Source: JABDQZ01 sp050049775 | GTDB lineage: Bacteria; Pseudomonadota; Gammaproteobacteria; Chromatiales; Chromatiaceae | Assembly: GCA_050049775.1 (NCBI GenBank) | Contig: JASFVP010000001.1 | Location: forward strand, 61,048-125,047 | DNA: 64,000 bases | Reading direction: 5' to 3' | Translations under genes and position numbers: made by a program | The notes under the pieces: generated by a model | What the model was told of the DNA's origin: nothing | Seen by the model: only the letters and a program-made list of their open reading frames with translations | Databases searched by the model: none | In this document: one piece after another, positions 17,168 to 26,147 of the stretch | How positions within the stretch are numbered: the stretch's first letter is position 1 | How the letters are laid out: each line of letters starts with the position of its first letter

Positions 17168-18382
17168 TCAGTGTGAATTCAACCAGTCCGCCACTGCCGC
17201 CGATTCATTGATGGTTCTCTGGCTGATGACCGGCTGGTCATCAAAAAAACCGAACGCCCTGACATTTCTGCCGGAAGTGGCGGCGACCGTCCGATTGGCG
17301 AGATTGTAGATATCGGCCGCGGGGTTGGGATATTGCTCCGGTGAACTGAAGTTGCCGAGTTCCGGAAAGCGTTTGCTGATGTATTCCCGGGTTGCGTCGG
17401 CATAGTGGCAACTGGCGCAATCGAGTGTGTCGGTATTGCTGCGATGCGGATTGCGAAAACGTGCAATAGGATCAAGTTTGCTTTCGAACACCGCCCGATC
17501 CCTTGCGTCATTGAAGCGGAAGCCTTTGTTGATAACGGCAAAAATATTGTCGTCTTCCGGATATTCTTCCGGAAAGATGTTGAAGATGGCATCAATGCCG
17601 GCTTCATTGCCAAGACCGACGCCATCCTCGACGGCGACATTGAAAATATCGACCGTCTGCAAATCCAGGCGCGGAATGTCGGCTGTGCGCCATTGACCGT
17701 CCGGGGTTTTCTCAAATGCGCCGAAGCGCCACCACTGTTTGGGTGTCATCAACGCCACGAAAGTGATTTTGTCGAGATTATGCCTGCCAGTGTATTTCAA
17801 TAAAATCTGCTGGATCGTCGGATTGAACAGTTTTGCGGTGGCCTCGTTTTGCAATGCCGGATGAACGAACAACGCCTGTTGTTTCGTATCGACTCCGGCA
17901 TTGGCCAGTTCCAGTTTCAGTTTCCACAGATCCTGTTTCAATGATTCGAATGCTTCCGCCGGCAAGCTGTAAAAGCAGTGCACGGCGGCATCCCGGGCCA
18001 GCCATTTCTTGCTGTATTGGTCAAATTCGACCGGTTGCCATACCAGACGAATTTCCGGTGAACATGCGTCTGCATCCAGGCCCGGGCAGGGATCAATGCG
18101 TGCGGCTACGACCCGTAAGGCAATGTTGTAAAGTGTTTCGTTGCCATTTCCACCCAGCAGTAGCGTCGGTATTCTGCTGTAAAGATGTTTTGGCAGTAAT
18201 GGGCCCGATCCGCTTTGCTCGCGTGGCCCGAGCAGGTCCAGCGCTGCTTGAGCATCGCCTTGTGGCAAGGCGAACAGGTAACTGACGTCATTGAGGTTCC
18301 ATTGCATTTTTGCCGCAGCTGCTGGTTGTGCCAATAGCACCAGAAAGCTGAAAAGGCCGTGTACGAGTCGATTCGTATTCAC
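17168..18382 (-). CDS. secreted protein with one CxxCH haem-binding motif, function unknown
   Basis: A 404-aa exported protein with signal peptide (LVHGLFSFLVLLAQPAAAA). The N-terminal two-thirds match no family I recognise; they contain FALPQGDAQAALDLLGPREQSG, a two-Cys pair in DPCPGLDADACSP and a Trp-rich QWWRFGAFEKTPDGQW segment. At about 325 a single CASCH motif within DTLDCASCHYADATREY would bind one c-type haem, though the sequence around it is not otherwise a cytochrome. A C-terminal FGFFDDQPVISQRTINESAAVADWL closes it. It lies upstream of the TRAP operon in the same orientation with a gap of 95 bases, so may belong to another unit. Confidence 0.7.
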   Translation of the reverse strand: MNTNRLVHGLFSFLVLLAQPAAAAKMQWNLNDVSYLFALPQGDAQAALDLLGPREQSGSGPLLPKHLYSRIPTLLLGGNGNETLYNIALRVVAARIDPCPGLDADACSPEIRLVWQPVEFDQYSKKWLARDAAVHCFYSLPAEAFESLKQDLWKLKLELANAGVDTKQQALFVHPALQNEATAKLFNPTIQQILLKYTGRHNLDKITFVALMTPKQWWRFGAFEKTPDGQWRTADIPRLDLQTVDIFNVAVEDGVGLGNEAGIDAIFNIFPEEYPEDDNIFAVINKGFRFNDARDRAVFESKLDPIARFRNPHRSNTDTLDCASCHYADATREYISKRFPELGNFSSPEQYPNPAADIYNLANRTVAATSGRNVRAFGFFDDQPVISQRTINESAAVADWLNSH

Positions 18383-18555
18383 TTGATAAATTCCTGCAGG
18401 TTCATTCTGGCAGCGGCATGGGCGTATAAAAACGCAGGCATGCGCGGCCGGTTTGAAGAAAGCTTGCTATCAATGCATTTCAGCCGGGTTCAACAGCCTG
18501 AAATCAGTCTGACAGCACGGATTACTCCAGTGGCATTAGCGCCAATGAGTTTGTT

Positions 18556-18999
18556 TTAGGTGAACAGGAAGTGAGGGGGCGGAGCGCGTGAAGAATAGGC
18601 CACAGCGAAGCTGGCCGGGTTATTCGGTAGGGCGGCATTTGACAGCAGTCCGGCGCTGAAGAATAAGGCGATCGGCGGCTCGGGCAAGGCGGGCTGGTAC
18701 AGGTAGCCGGCCAGTTTGACAAGCTCGAGAGCGGGACAGAAATCGTCATGACTCGCTTGCCCGTCAGGGGAGGCGCCAAAATCGACATAGACCTGTTTTT
18801 CTCCCTGCAGGGTGCAGATAACCAGCAGTTGTCCTGTTTCGCTTGTCTTGACCGTGGGAGTGGCCAGGTAAGTCAGCAACGGGTAGAGCAGGATGCTTGC
18901 GGTAAGCACCCAGGCAGTCAGTATGTGCTGTTGCTTGGAGAAATTCACCAGAATTGTCTTGCTTGTCTTTTGGGCTGGCTGCTGAGCCAGCGAATGCAT
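18556..18999 (-). CDS. small membrane-anchored protein, DUF2946-like
   Basis: A 147-aa protein with one hydrophobic helix (LTAWVLTASILLYPLLTYLA, about 27-46), then a periplasmic part containing LLVICTLQGEKQVYVDFG, DFCPALELVKLAG and a C-terminal SRAPPPHFLF. The Cys placement and final R-A-P-P resemble DUF2946, but the usual CPxC pair is reduced to one Cys, so the assignment is tentative. No clear ribosome-binding site precedes ATG 18999. The gap 18383-18555 behind it holds nothing else recognisable. Confidence 0.5.
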   Translation of the reverse strand: MHSLAQQPAQKTSKTILVNFSKQQHILTAWVLTASILLYPLLTYLATPTVKTSETGQLLVICTLQGEKQVYVDFGASPDGQASHDDFCPALELVKLAGYLYQPALPEPPIALFFSAGLLSNAALPNNPASFAVAYSSRAPPPHFLFT

Positions 19000-19048
19000 T
19001 TTTTACAAAATTCACCGAACTTTATAACTGCAGCGACCGCCAGGTCAA

Positions 19049-19321
19049 TTATTGCGCCAGATCCTGCCAGTCCTGCAGCAGCGCCCGAGCAACAATCTGC
19101 ATGCCCTTGTCCGGAATCAACTCCACTTCTTCGCGCAGCGCCTGCACGATCTTGCTGATGTCCTGCTTTGCCAGTTTTACCTCAAACAGCTCGGCGTTAT
19201 CGGTGGAGCTGTCCGTGATGTTACGCACCAGCAAGGCGAGTCTGGCGTGCCGGGCGCGCAACACCTTGAATGTGAGTTGCAGGCTGCCACGGCTGAACTG
19301 GTTGGGTTTGTCGTCTGTCAC
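19049..19321 (-). CDS. small hypothetical protein (90 aa)
   Basis: Unrecognised cytoplasmic protein without signal or membrane segment. It has an N-terminal beta-like half (GSLQLTFKVLRARHARLALLVRNI) and a C-terminal helix (DISKIVQALREEVELIPDKGMQIVARALLQDWQDL). It lies 11 bases after the ChaN/PDZ gene in the same orientation, so the two are probably one operon. Confidence 0.6.
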   Translation of the reverse strand: MTDDKPNQFSRGSLQLTFKVLRARHARLALLVRNITDSSTDNAELFEVKLAKQDISKIVQALREEVELIPDKGMQIVARALLQDWQDLAQ

Positions 19322-19332
19322 TGCTTGTTGGG

Positions 19333-20463
19333 TTACTTGAGTTCAACACTGAACTGCTGCGTCTTGGGCCCGAACAGGATGCCGGGCCGGATGACTTCCA
19401 CGTCGATCTTGTCGCCGGCCGCCTTGTTTGACAAGGCAATGCGTATGTCCGGGTAGGAGCTGATGGACTGATCGCCGATGCGTACGATGGCATCGCCTTT
19501 TTGCATCCCAGCCTGCTCAGCGCCGCTGTGCGGACTGAAATCAGAAATTTTTGGCGGCGACTGTTCGGTGTCCAGAAACACGCCCAGCTTGCCGGACGGG
19601 GGCAGTGTTTTGGACGGCGTCACAATGATGTAATCGCCCATGGTGGCATCGAAACCGGTATCGATATCGCCATTGATGACAATCGCTGTCGATATGTCGG
19701 GCAAGCGCCGTGTCAGCCGGTTCGGTATGCCGGAGCCATACATGATATGGCCGGAACCGGCCAGTATCACCATATGAGTGTCGGGATGACGCTTAAGCCA
19801 GTCTGCTGCAGTTGCCGCCATGCTCTCGTCCCACAGCAGCTGGACTTCGTGAAACCTCTCGAAGTCTCTTTCTTCGGCGTGTGGGTGCTGTTTGAATATT
19901 TCCACCAGACGGGCGCGATAGTCTGCATCATCACGATCAATTTCGGTGGGTATCTGTTGTTTGAGGTCATCACTGAGACCATCGATGCCGACCTTTTTTA
20001 CCTGGTCGGTGACTTCCCGCTGGATATTCAGCGCCAGTAGCGGAATGCCGTGTTCACGCGCGTAACGGAAGATGGGCTGGTACAGCCGATAATCGTAGGC
20101 CCAGCGTTCAAAATACTCGGTCTGGCGCAGCATGTCGGCTTCGTCGATGTTGCCGGCGATGTAGTCGTCGAGCACGGTTTGAAACGGTTGCTGAATAAAT
20201 TCCAGACCGATGACCAGATCGTCGTGTTGTTCATGCAGGCTCTGGATGACGGCCAGCTGGTTGAGGTGGTGTTCGTAACGCAGATGGGTTTCGGAGACAA
20301 ACACGACCTGGCGGTCTGCCACTTTCTGCAGCAGTTGCTCGAGTTTTAGTACACTGGACAAATCGATGACTGCCGTGCTGTCCTGCTCTGACGCCTGGGT
20401 GATGCTGAAAAAACCCATCAGTACTGCGGCAAAAATAGTCCTGGTCAATGTGCTTTTCTCCAT
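19333..20463 (-). CDS. ChaN-family haem-binding-type protein with C-terminal PDZ domain
   Basis: About 376 aa. N-terminal signal (TLTRTIFAAVLMGFFSITQA), then a ChaN/EreA-like domain (about 25-270): VVFVSETHLRYEHHLNQL, GLEFIQQPFQTVLDDYIAG, ERDFERFHEVQLLWDESMAATAADWL, MVILAGSGHIMYGSGIPNRL. ChaN proteins are outer-membrane or periplasmic and bind haem between His/Tyr ligands. A C-terminal PDZ domain (about 290-370; GDAIVRIGDQSISSYPDIRIAL) probably binds a protein tail. The start at 20463 is chosen for the signal peptide; ATG 20487 is an alternative that shares its CATG with the divergent M1 gene start. Confidence 0.78.
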   Translation of the reverse strand: MEKSTLTRTIFAAVLMGFFSITQASEQDSTAVIDLSSVLKLEQLLQKVADRQVVFVSETHLRYEHHLNQLAVIQSLHEQHDDLVIGLEFIQQPFQTVLDDYIAGNIDEADMLRQTEYFERWAYDYRLYQPIFRYAREHGIPLLALNIQREVTDQVKKVGIDGLSDDLKQQIPTEIDRDDADYRARLVEIFKQHPHAEERDFERFHEVQLLWDESMAATAADWLKRHPDTHMVILAGSGHIMYGSGIPNRLTRRLPDISTAIVINGDIDTGFDATMGDYIIVTPSKTLPPSGKLGVFLDTEQSPPKISDFSPHSGAEQAGMQKGDAIVRIGDQSISSYPDIRIALSNKAAGDKIDVEVIRPGILFGPKTQQFSVELK

Positions 20464-20485
20464 GAATGCGTAAAATGCCGAAGCC

Positions 20486-22627
20486 ATGACAGTTATGACA
20501 CAAAATTTGCGCCTGTGTTGCATATTCCTGCTCTGCCTGCTGGTTGGCAAGGTGCACGGCTCGGCTAGCGCCATTCATCACCGGCTCGATGTGCGACTGA
20601 ATCCCGCCGAACAGAGCTTACAGGTTACCGACACTGTCGAACTGAAGCAAAGCGGATCGCATCAGTTCATGCTGCATGCCGGCCTGCAGCCAAAGGTCTT
20701 GTCCGATGACGTCAATCTGCTACTAAGGCAGCGCATCGGCGGCAAGGTTCCGCTGGAGCTCTACCAGGTCGATCTGCCGGCCGGTAAAACCGGATTCACC
20801 CTGCAATATGCTGGCAAAATCGCGCATGATTTTGACTCCAGGCTGGAAAGCCCCGGACGCCGGCAGCAGACGCTGGCCGGCACCATTTCAGCGCAGGGTG
20901 TGTTTCTTGACGGTGGTGTCGCCTGGTATCCGGTGTTCCCGGAGAGACTGCAGCAATTTTCCCTCAGGGTGCAGCTGCCGGATGCCTGGTTCGCCATCAG
21001 CCAGGGCGAAGGGCCTGTGGTGCAGACGGGAGAGGCTGGCCGCCAGATCAGCTGGCATGCGGCAACGCCGCAGGATGATATTTACCTGATCGCCGGTGCA
21101 TATACCTTTTACCAACATGACGCCGAAGTGGCGCAGGCGCAGGTGTTTCTGCGTCAGGCTGATGCGCAATTGGCAGAACGCTACCTGCGGGTCACGCGTG
21201 ACTACCTGCAGTTGTATAGCGAACTGATCGGTCCATACGCCTATCCGAAATTTGCGCTGGTCGAAAATTTCTGGGAAACCGGTTACGGCATGCCGTCGTT
21301 TACCTTGCTGGGCTCGCGGGTAATCCGCCTGCCGTTTATCCTGCATACCTCTTATCCGCACGAGATTTTGCACAACTGGTGGGGTAACGGCGTGTTTGTC
21401 GATTATGCCAGCGGCAACTGGAGTGAAGGACTGACGACCTACCTGGCCGACCATCTGCTCAAGGAGCAACGCGGGCAGGGCGTGGAATACCGGCGCTCTG
21501 CATTGCAGCGTTATCAGGATTTTGTGCGATCTGCCAATGATTTTTCGTTGTCACAGTTTCGCTCTCGTCACAGCGGCAGCAGCCAGGCGATCGGCTACGA
21601 CAAGAGCCTGATGTTTTATCACATGCTGCGCCGTAAGCTCGGTGACGAGGCTTTCATCAAAGGTTTACGTTTGTTTTACAAGTCGAATCTGTTCAGGACA
21701 GCCGGCTTTGCCGACCTGCAAGCGGCATTTGCACAGGTCAGCCAGCAGGATCTGTCGGGCTTTTTTCAACAATGGCTGCAGCGTACCGGCGCACCGGCCA
21801 TAGCCGTCAAAAATGTCCAGCTGACGGAAGACCAACAAAACGGCTTTGAATTATCCGGTGAGTTACTGCAGACACAGATCGGCCTGCCTTTCCAGATTGA
21901 TGTACCAATGATTGCCTACGGTCAAAACAATGAAGCCATGCCGGTCAGCATTGCGCTGGCGGCCAAAAAACAGGCGTTCCGGATCAAGCTGCCATTCAGG
22001 CCGGTGCGTCTGGACGTTGATCCCTGGTTTGATGTGTTTCGCCAGCTTGATGATACGGAGGCACCGCCGGTCCTGAGCAAAATCTTTGGCAGTGAGCAGG
22101 TGTTGTTTGTATTGCCGTCACAAGCCCCCGATGACCTGCTGGCGGCTTATCGCGAACTGGCGCAGCAATGGTCCGAGGGATATGCAAAAGCCGACATCCG
22201 GCTGGACAGCAGCATTGATGCTTTACCGGGAGATCGTCCGGTCTGGTTGCTGGGTTGGCAAAACCGTTTCTTCAAGGGCTTCCAGGAAAGTCTTGATCAG
22301 GGACAGTTTGCCGCGCGAGATGGTCAGATCAGCTTGTCCGGGCATGACATCGATCGTTCTGCACAAAGCCTGATCCTGACCCGGCGAAATCCAGCCACGC
22401 AACACATTGTTGCCTGGCTGGGCAGTGACCTGTCGCAGGCGTTGCCGAGACTGGCGCGCAAAGTGCCGCATTACGGTAAATACAGTTACCTGTCGTTTGA
22501 CGGGGAGAGGTCGGACAATCGTCACAAGGGCCAGTGGCCGGTCAGCAACTCACCACTGCGTGTAATGCTTTCCGATGATTCATCAGCAGTAAAAGAGCAG
22601 CAACTGGCTCCTCTCTGGAAACCTTGA
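20486..22627 (+). CDS. secreted M1-family zinc aminopeptidase-like protein
   Basis: A 713-aa exported protein. Signal peptide near residues 6-26 (LRLCCIFLLCLLVGKVHGSA). The gluzincin site is intact: HEILHNWWGN at about 290 and WSEGLTTYLADHLL downstream supplying the third zinc-ligand Glu. A GYGMPSFTLLGS loop replaces the GxMEN motif of typical M1 aminopeptidases, so substrate preference may differ. A ChaN/PDZ gene diverges from it with only about 22 bases between starts. A second in-frame ATG at 20495 would also keep the signal. The C-terminal 250 residues are a beta-rich region without catalytic motif. Confidence 0.85.
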   Translation: MTVMTQNLRLCCIFLLCLLVGKVHGSASAIHHRLDVRLNPAEQSLQVTDTVELKQSGSHQFMLHAGLQPKVLSDDVNLLLRQRIGGKVPLELYQVDLPAGKTGFTLQYAGKIAHDFDSRLESPGRRQQTLAGTISAQGVFLDGGVAWYPVFPERLQQFSLRVQLPDAWFAISQGEGPVVQTGEAGRQISWHAATPQDDIYLIAGAYTFYQHDAEVAQAQVFLRQADAQLAERYLRVTRDYLQLYSELIGPYAYPKFALVENFWETGYGMPSFTLLGSRVIRLPFILHTSYPHEILHNWWGNGVFVDYASGNWSEGLTTYLADHLLKEQRGQGVEYRRSALQRYQDFVRSANDFSLSQFRSRHSGSSQAIGYDKSLMFYHMLRRKLGDEAFIKGLRLFYKSNLFRTAGFADLQAAFAQVSQQDLSGFFQQWLQRTGAPAIAVKNVQLTEDQQNGFELSGELLQTQIGLPFQIDVPMIAYGQNNEAMPVSIALAAKKQAFRIKLPFRPVRLDVDPWFDVFRQLDDTEAPPVLSKIFGSEQVLFVLPSQAPDDLLAAYRELAQQWSEGYAKADIRLDSSIDALPGDRPVWLLGWQNRFFKGFQESLDQGQFAARDGQISLSGHDIDRSAQSLILTRRNPATQHIVAWLGSDLSQALPRLARKVPHYGKYSYLSFDGERSDNRHKGQWPVSNSPLRVMLSDDSSAVKEQQLAPLWKP

Positions 22628-22661
22628 CGGCTTCAGGATAGCCCGGTCTGTTGTGAATCCT

Positions 22662-24464
22662 TTATGCCCGCTTCCTGTCTTGCCGAGAAATGGGTATCTG
22701 GAACGTGAACACGGTGCCGACATCCTGGCCTTGTGGCGGGCTCTCGGCCCAGATCCGGCCATGATGCAATTCAATAATTTCCTTGGAGATGGCCAGTCCC
22801 AAGCCGGTGCCGCCACCGCCTGATCTTGTCTTGCTGCTTTGCACGAAACTGTCGAATATGTCATTCAGCTCTTCTGCCGGTATGCCGATTCCCTGATCCG
22901 TCACTGAGCAGGACAGCATTTGGGTCGGGATGCCGTTGTTGAGTGCGCTGACAGTGCCGATTGCTACCGTGATCGTACTGCCATCCGGGCTGAACTTGAT
23001 GGCGTTGGAGAGCAGGTTCATGACAACCTGGGAAATCAGTTTGCCATCCAGCATGCAGGCTACGCAGTCATCCATCTCCAGTTTCAGGGCCAGATCCTTG
23101 TCGTCCAGCAAGCTCTTTACTTCGGTAATGGATTTTGTGATCAGGTCCTGCAAATCGGTGTTGGCCAGTTCGGCCTTTACCTTGCCGGCTTCCAGCTTCG
23201 ACAGGTCCAGCAAGTCATTGAGGAGGACTGTCAGGCGTACGCCGCTTGATTTGATGTTTTCCAGAAAGCGCCGGGTTTTGTCGTTTTCCGCGTGTTTGAT
23301 TCCGAGGTTGGTGAAGCTTAGGATGGCATGCATGGGAGTGCGTAATTCATGCGACATACGCGCCAGGAACTGGCTTTTTGCCTTGTTGGCGATTTCCGCT
23401 TTTTCCCGGGCAATCCGCAGCTCTTCTTCAGCAGCCTTTCTCTCGGTAATATCCTCATAGGTGCCTAGAATACCAAAGATGCTACCGGACACATCTTTTA
23501 ACGGGATCTTGCTGGTCCTGAGCCAGAGCAGGTCACCTTCAGGTGTCGTCTGTGACTCTTCATAACCCACCAGGTTTTTATCATTCCGCATCACATCGAA
23601 ATCATCATCCCGGTAATTTTCGGCTTCATTTTTCCAGGCCATATCGAAATCATTCAGCCCAAGCAATTCATTTGGGTGTTCAAAACCGGCATCCCTGGCA
23701 AACAGTTTGTTACAGCCAAGGTAATTCAGATCACGGTCTTTCCAGAAAACTCTTACCGGGATTGTATCCAGTACCAGTTGCAGCATTTTCTTTGATGAAC
23801 CAACCTGCGCCTTCGCCATATTAATGTAGTTCATCTGTAATCGATTCCAGCGTAATACCAGGCGCCAGAAAAAGAACCCTATGGCAAGAATTATGATGAA
23901 TACGCTTGCACTGGTGAAAAAATTAAGCAGCAAATGATTGTATGCAGAGTTCAGTGACCGGGTTGTTTCAAGCTTGATTGCGCTGGATGTATCCTGCATG
24001 CCATCGGAATAAATCTTCTTTTGCTTTTTGTAGGCATCACTCGAGAGAATGTCCCAGGCATCGTCGAGTTCATTATTCTGTGAATGCGCAATGGATTGTC
24101 TTTCCAGATCAATCAAGCTGGTATTGGCTTCGGTGATGGCAAGAATAGCGTTTTTAAACGGGTTGTCATCAGGCAGGGACAGCGCTTTGTCGAATACCTC
24201 GTCCAGCAATGCCGCATGCTTGTGATAGCGATCAATCCATTTTTGCTCCCCGGTTTTGGCAGCCATGGAGGCGGACATGGTCAGGATTTCGTTATACAGC
24301 ACAATTTTTTCACGCACCTCACGCAGTTCATTGCTGTTGTCAAGTGTTTCGGTGGTGTGCTGGTAGGTGTCAGCGGACAGCCAGATCGCCAGGATCAGAA
24401 GTGCAGAACCCAATCCGATTAATAGTGAGAACAAGGTGAGGGGGAAAGGCTTTTCAATTTCCAT
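22662..24464 (-). CDS. membrane-bound PAS sensor histidine kinase
   Basis: A 600-aa sensor kinase. Two membrane helices (about 10-30 and 180-200) flank a helical periplasmic sensor; a PAS-PAC domain follows (about 225-350; LVLDTIPVRVFWKDRDLNYLGCNKLFARDAGF, TYEDITERKAAEEEL), then HisKA with the phospho-His in SHELRTPMHAIL and a HATPase domain with N-box MNLLSNAIKFSP, G1 DQGIGIP and G2 GGTGLGLAISKEI. No receiver domain or adjacent response regulator is present, so it is an orphan. It is convergent with the M1 gene. It is not the multi-helix PrsK type, so a link to the sigma-54 promoter of the PEP-CTERM gene is not shown. Confidence 0.9.
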   Translation of the reverse strand: MEIEKPFPLTLFSLLIGLGSALLILAIWLSADTYQHTTETLDNSNELREVREKIVLYNEILTMSASMAAKTGEQKWIDRYHKHAALLDEVFDKALSLPDDNPFKNAILAITEANTSLIDLERQSIAHSQNNELDDAWDILSSDAYKKQKKIYSDGMQDTSSAIKLETTRSLNSAYNHLLLNFFTSASVFIIILAIGFFFWRLVLRWNRLQMNYINMAKAQVGSSKKMLQLVLDTIPVRVFWKDRDLNYLGCNKLFARDAGFEHPNELLGLNDFDMAWKNEAENYRDDDFDVMRNDKNLVGYEESQTTPEGDLLWLRTSKIPLKDVSGSIFGILGTYEDITERKAAEEELRIAREKAEIANKAKSQFLARMSHELRTPMHAILSFTNLGIKHAENDKTRRFLENIKSSGVRLTVLLNDLLDLSKLEAGKVKAELANTDLQDLITKSITEVKSLLDDKDLALKLEMDDCVACMLDGKLISQVVMNLLSNAIKFSPDGSTITVAIGTVSALNNGIPTQMLSCSVTDQGIGIPAEELNDIFDSFVQSSKTRSGGGGTGLGLAISKEIIELHHGRIWAESPPQGQDVGTVFTFQIPISRQDRKRA

Positions 24465-24720
24465 ATCTTCGAGATGAGCCGGCTTCCTGCAGGATGCTCA
24501 CGAATTTTTAACGACTTATTCTTTTATCGTTCCCGGCCAATCATTCTTTAGTCGAAAATCTGCTTCAGGAAGTTATTGGCGAACGGGAATCCCGCCGGGT
24601 AACCCGTAAAGGGTTGAAAAAGGAAACTAATGATTTTTTCGGGTATTCGGACCAGCGCACATGTGACAATCGGCCGCAGCTTCAGAATCTGGCTGGGTGA
24701 TATGTTGGGATATTGTTACG
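24465..24720. other. gene-free leader with inverted repeats
   Basis: About 255 bases upstream of the histidine kinase gene and downstream of the PEP-CTERM gene. No supported ORF. It contains CGGGAATCCCG (24584-24594) and, just after, ACCCGTAAAGGGTT (24602-24615), both inverted repeats that could fold in the kinase 5' leader. No riboswitch consensus I know is matched. Confidence 0.35.
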
Positions 24721-24721
24721 T

Positions 24722-24766
24722 TGAAAACTTGACGGCTCAGCATGAAAGCTGAACCGTCAGTTTTTG
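24722..24766 (-). terminator. bidirectional rho-independent terminator after PEP-CTERM gene
   Basis: Stem GACGGTTCAGC / GCTGAGCCGTC (one G-T pair) around a short loop; TTTT follows on the minus strand and TTTTT on the plus strand. It ends the PEP-CTERM protein gene just downstream of its stop. Confidence 0.85.
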
Positions 24767-24777
24767 TCGAGTCGGTT

Positions 24778-26043
24778 TTAAACTCGTTGTCTAACTGCAA
24801 GACCGAGCAATCCCAGACCCAATAACGCCAGAGTGGCAGGTACGGGCACGGCTTCGACTGCTGTAATGCGCAGGGTGAAGTCACCGGTAGTGATCGGCGC
24901 GCCATTTACATCGGTACCAAAATCAAGACTGATTTGAGTCAGGAAGTAGGTCAGGTTGAACTTGGCCAGATCTTCAATGACATCCACACCAGCCAGGCAT
25001 GGAGTTCCTTCAGCAACATTCTCACAGAGGTCCAGAGCAGCATCATCGGTCAGGAAGGCGATGACTTCGGCAAGTGAATTTACATGCACTCCGTCATTTC
25101 CTTCAGCGAGGGAAGCAATGCTCATGTCAGAATTGATATCCCGGTTAATGATCCACTGACCGGTTTCTTCATCGTAGTGTGCCATCAACAAAGCATCGGT
25201 ATTCGGGTCACCGTCGTGATCGTAGAAGTAACCGTCAGGCACCATGGAATACGACAGCCAGTCACCGAACAGGTCGTCGTAGGCGCCAGAAATGCCGGCA
25301 GATTCAAACAGGTCTTCACTTACCATGTTCAGGTTAAAGCCAGTGTTCTCCCAGCTGAAGTAACCTTTATACGGATGTTTTGCCGTACCGCCCGGACCAA
25401 ACAGTCCGGAGGAAAACTGGGAGCTGAATTCATTATTGGCAGGGTCTGCGCCAAAATCGACAAATCCCAGTCCGTCACCCGCGGTTGAGGCGACAAAGTC
25501 ATCGCCAAGACCGAAGCCGAGTTCAATTGTAAAACTGTCGATGGCTGAGCCGGTATTGTTGCCGTACTTCTGGAATACTTTGTAAACCTCATCGTAATCA
25601 ATAGCGTCGCCATCGGTATCAAAATTGTTTTGGAAACTGCCGTTTGTATCGACGTTAAAAATCAGATCGATTGGTTCAAAGGCAGTACGGTCCAGCTTGA
25701 AGCGTTTGCCGCTCTGGAAAGGGCCGTTACAGTCAGTACCACTCGTGGCTATGATGCAGTTGTTTATATCGCCTGCAGCCGTGGCAACATCATTTTGAAC
25801 GGTCATGCCTGGAGGCACACTTTCGGGCGGCGTGGATTTGATGTAGCCGTTGGTATTGGCTCCAACGCCGTCAGTCGTAGCCTGGTCATAGATGTAGCTG
25901 AAATAGTTGCCGTCTGCATCGGGCGTAACAGTTGTCACGACATTGTCAGTGTTCCAGCCAGTAATGGTTGTGGCTGTTGCGCTGGTGAAACCCAGCACAC
26001 TGGATGCAATGATTGTGGATAGAATAGTTTTAGTAAGTCTCAT
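24778..26043 (-). CDS. PEP-CTERM-anchored extracellular protein (choice-of-anchor type)
   Basis: A 421-aa exported protein. Signal peptide at residues 1-25 (KTILSTIIASSVLGFTSATA). Acidic, Asp/Gly/Asn-rich body with few Lys, typical of surface proteins, starting TITGWNTDNVV, resembling the choice-of-anchor F group. The C-terminus is a sorting signal: VPVPATLALLGLGLLGLAVRQRV, i.e. a Pro-rich motif, a hydrophobic helix and an Arg tail, cleaved by an exosortase. Such proteins accompany exopolysaccharide production. No exosortase genes are in the window. ATG 26043 has TGGAGT upstream and a sigma-54-type promoter about 75 bases before it. Confidence 0.85.
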   Translation of the reverse strand: MRLTKTILSTIIASSVLGFTSATATTITGWNTDNVVTTVTPDADGNYFSYIYDQATTDGVGANTNGYIKSTPPESVPPGMTVQNDVATAAGDINNCIIATSGTDCNGPFQSGKRFKLDRTAFEPIDLIFNVDTNGSFQNNFDTDGDAIDYDEVYKVFQKYGNNTGSAIDSFTIELGFGLGDDFVASTAGDGLGFVDFGADPANNEFSSQFSSGLFGPGGTAKHPYKGYFSWENTGFNLNMVSEDLFESAGISGAYDDLFGDWLSYSMVPDGYFYDHDGDPNTDALLMAHYDEETGQWIINRDINSDMSIASLAEGNDGVHVNSLAEVIAFLTDDAALDLCENVAEGTPCLAGVDVIEDLAKFNLTYFLTQISLDFGTDVNGAPITTGDFTLRITAVEAVPVPATLALLGLGLLGLAVRQRV

Positions 26044-26118
26044 TGAAATACTCCAAAGTGTGTCTGTTTTCTGAAAATTAACGGTATGAAAGCGGAGTAT
26101 TCATATCCATTGATATAC

Positions 26119-26147
26119 AACTGACCCAAAGCCATTTCCGTGCCAAT
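26119..26147 (-). promoter_or_regulatory. sigma-54 (RpoN) -24/-12 promoter for PEP-CTERM gene
   Basis: Minus-strand sequence TTGGCACGGAAATGGCTTT at 26146-26128 has TGGCAC at -24 and TGGCT at -12, with the invariant GG (26144-26143) and GC (26132-26131) separated by exactly 10 bases. The predicted start is near 26119, giving a leader of about 75 bases before ATG 26043. PEP-CTERM genes are often under the RpoN/PrsK-PrsR system. The long AT-rich stretch farther upstream (26150-26280) would suit an activator site. Confidence 0.7.

Noticed and set aside
24560..24640. Possible cyclic-di-GMP riboswitch before the PAS kinase
   Set aside because: The GEMM core sequences are not present; only simple inverted repeats are visible.
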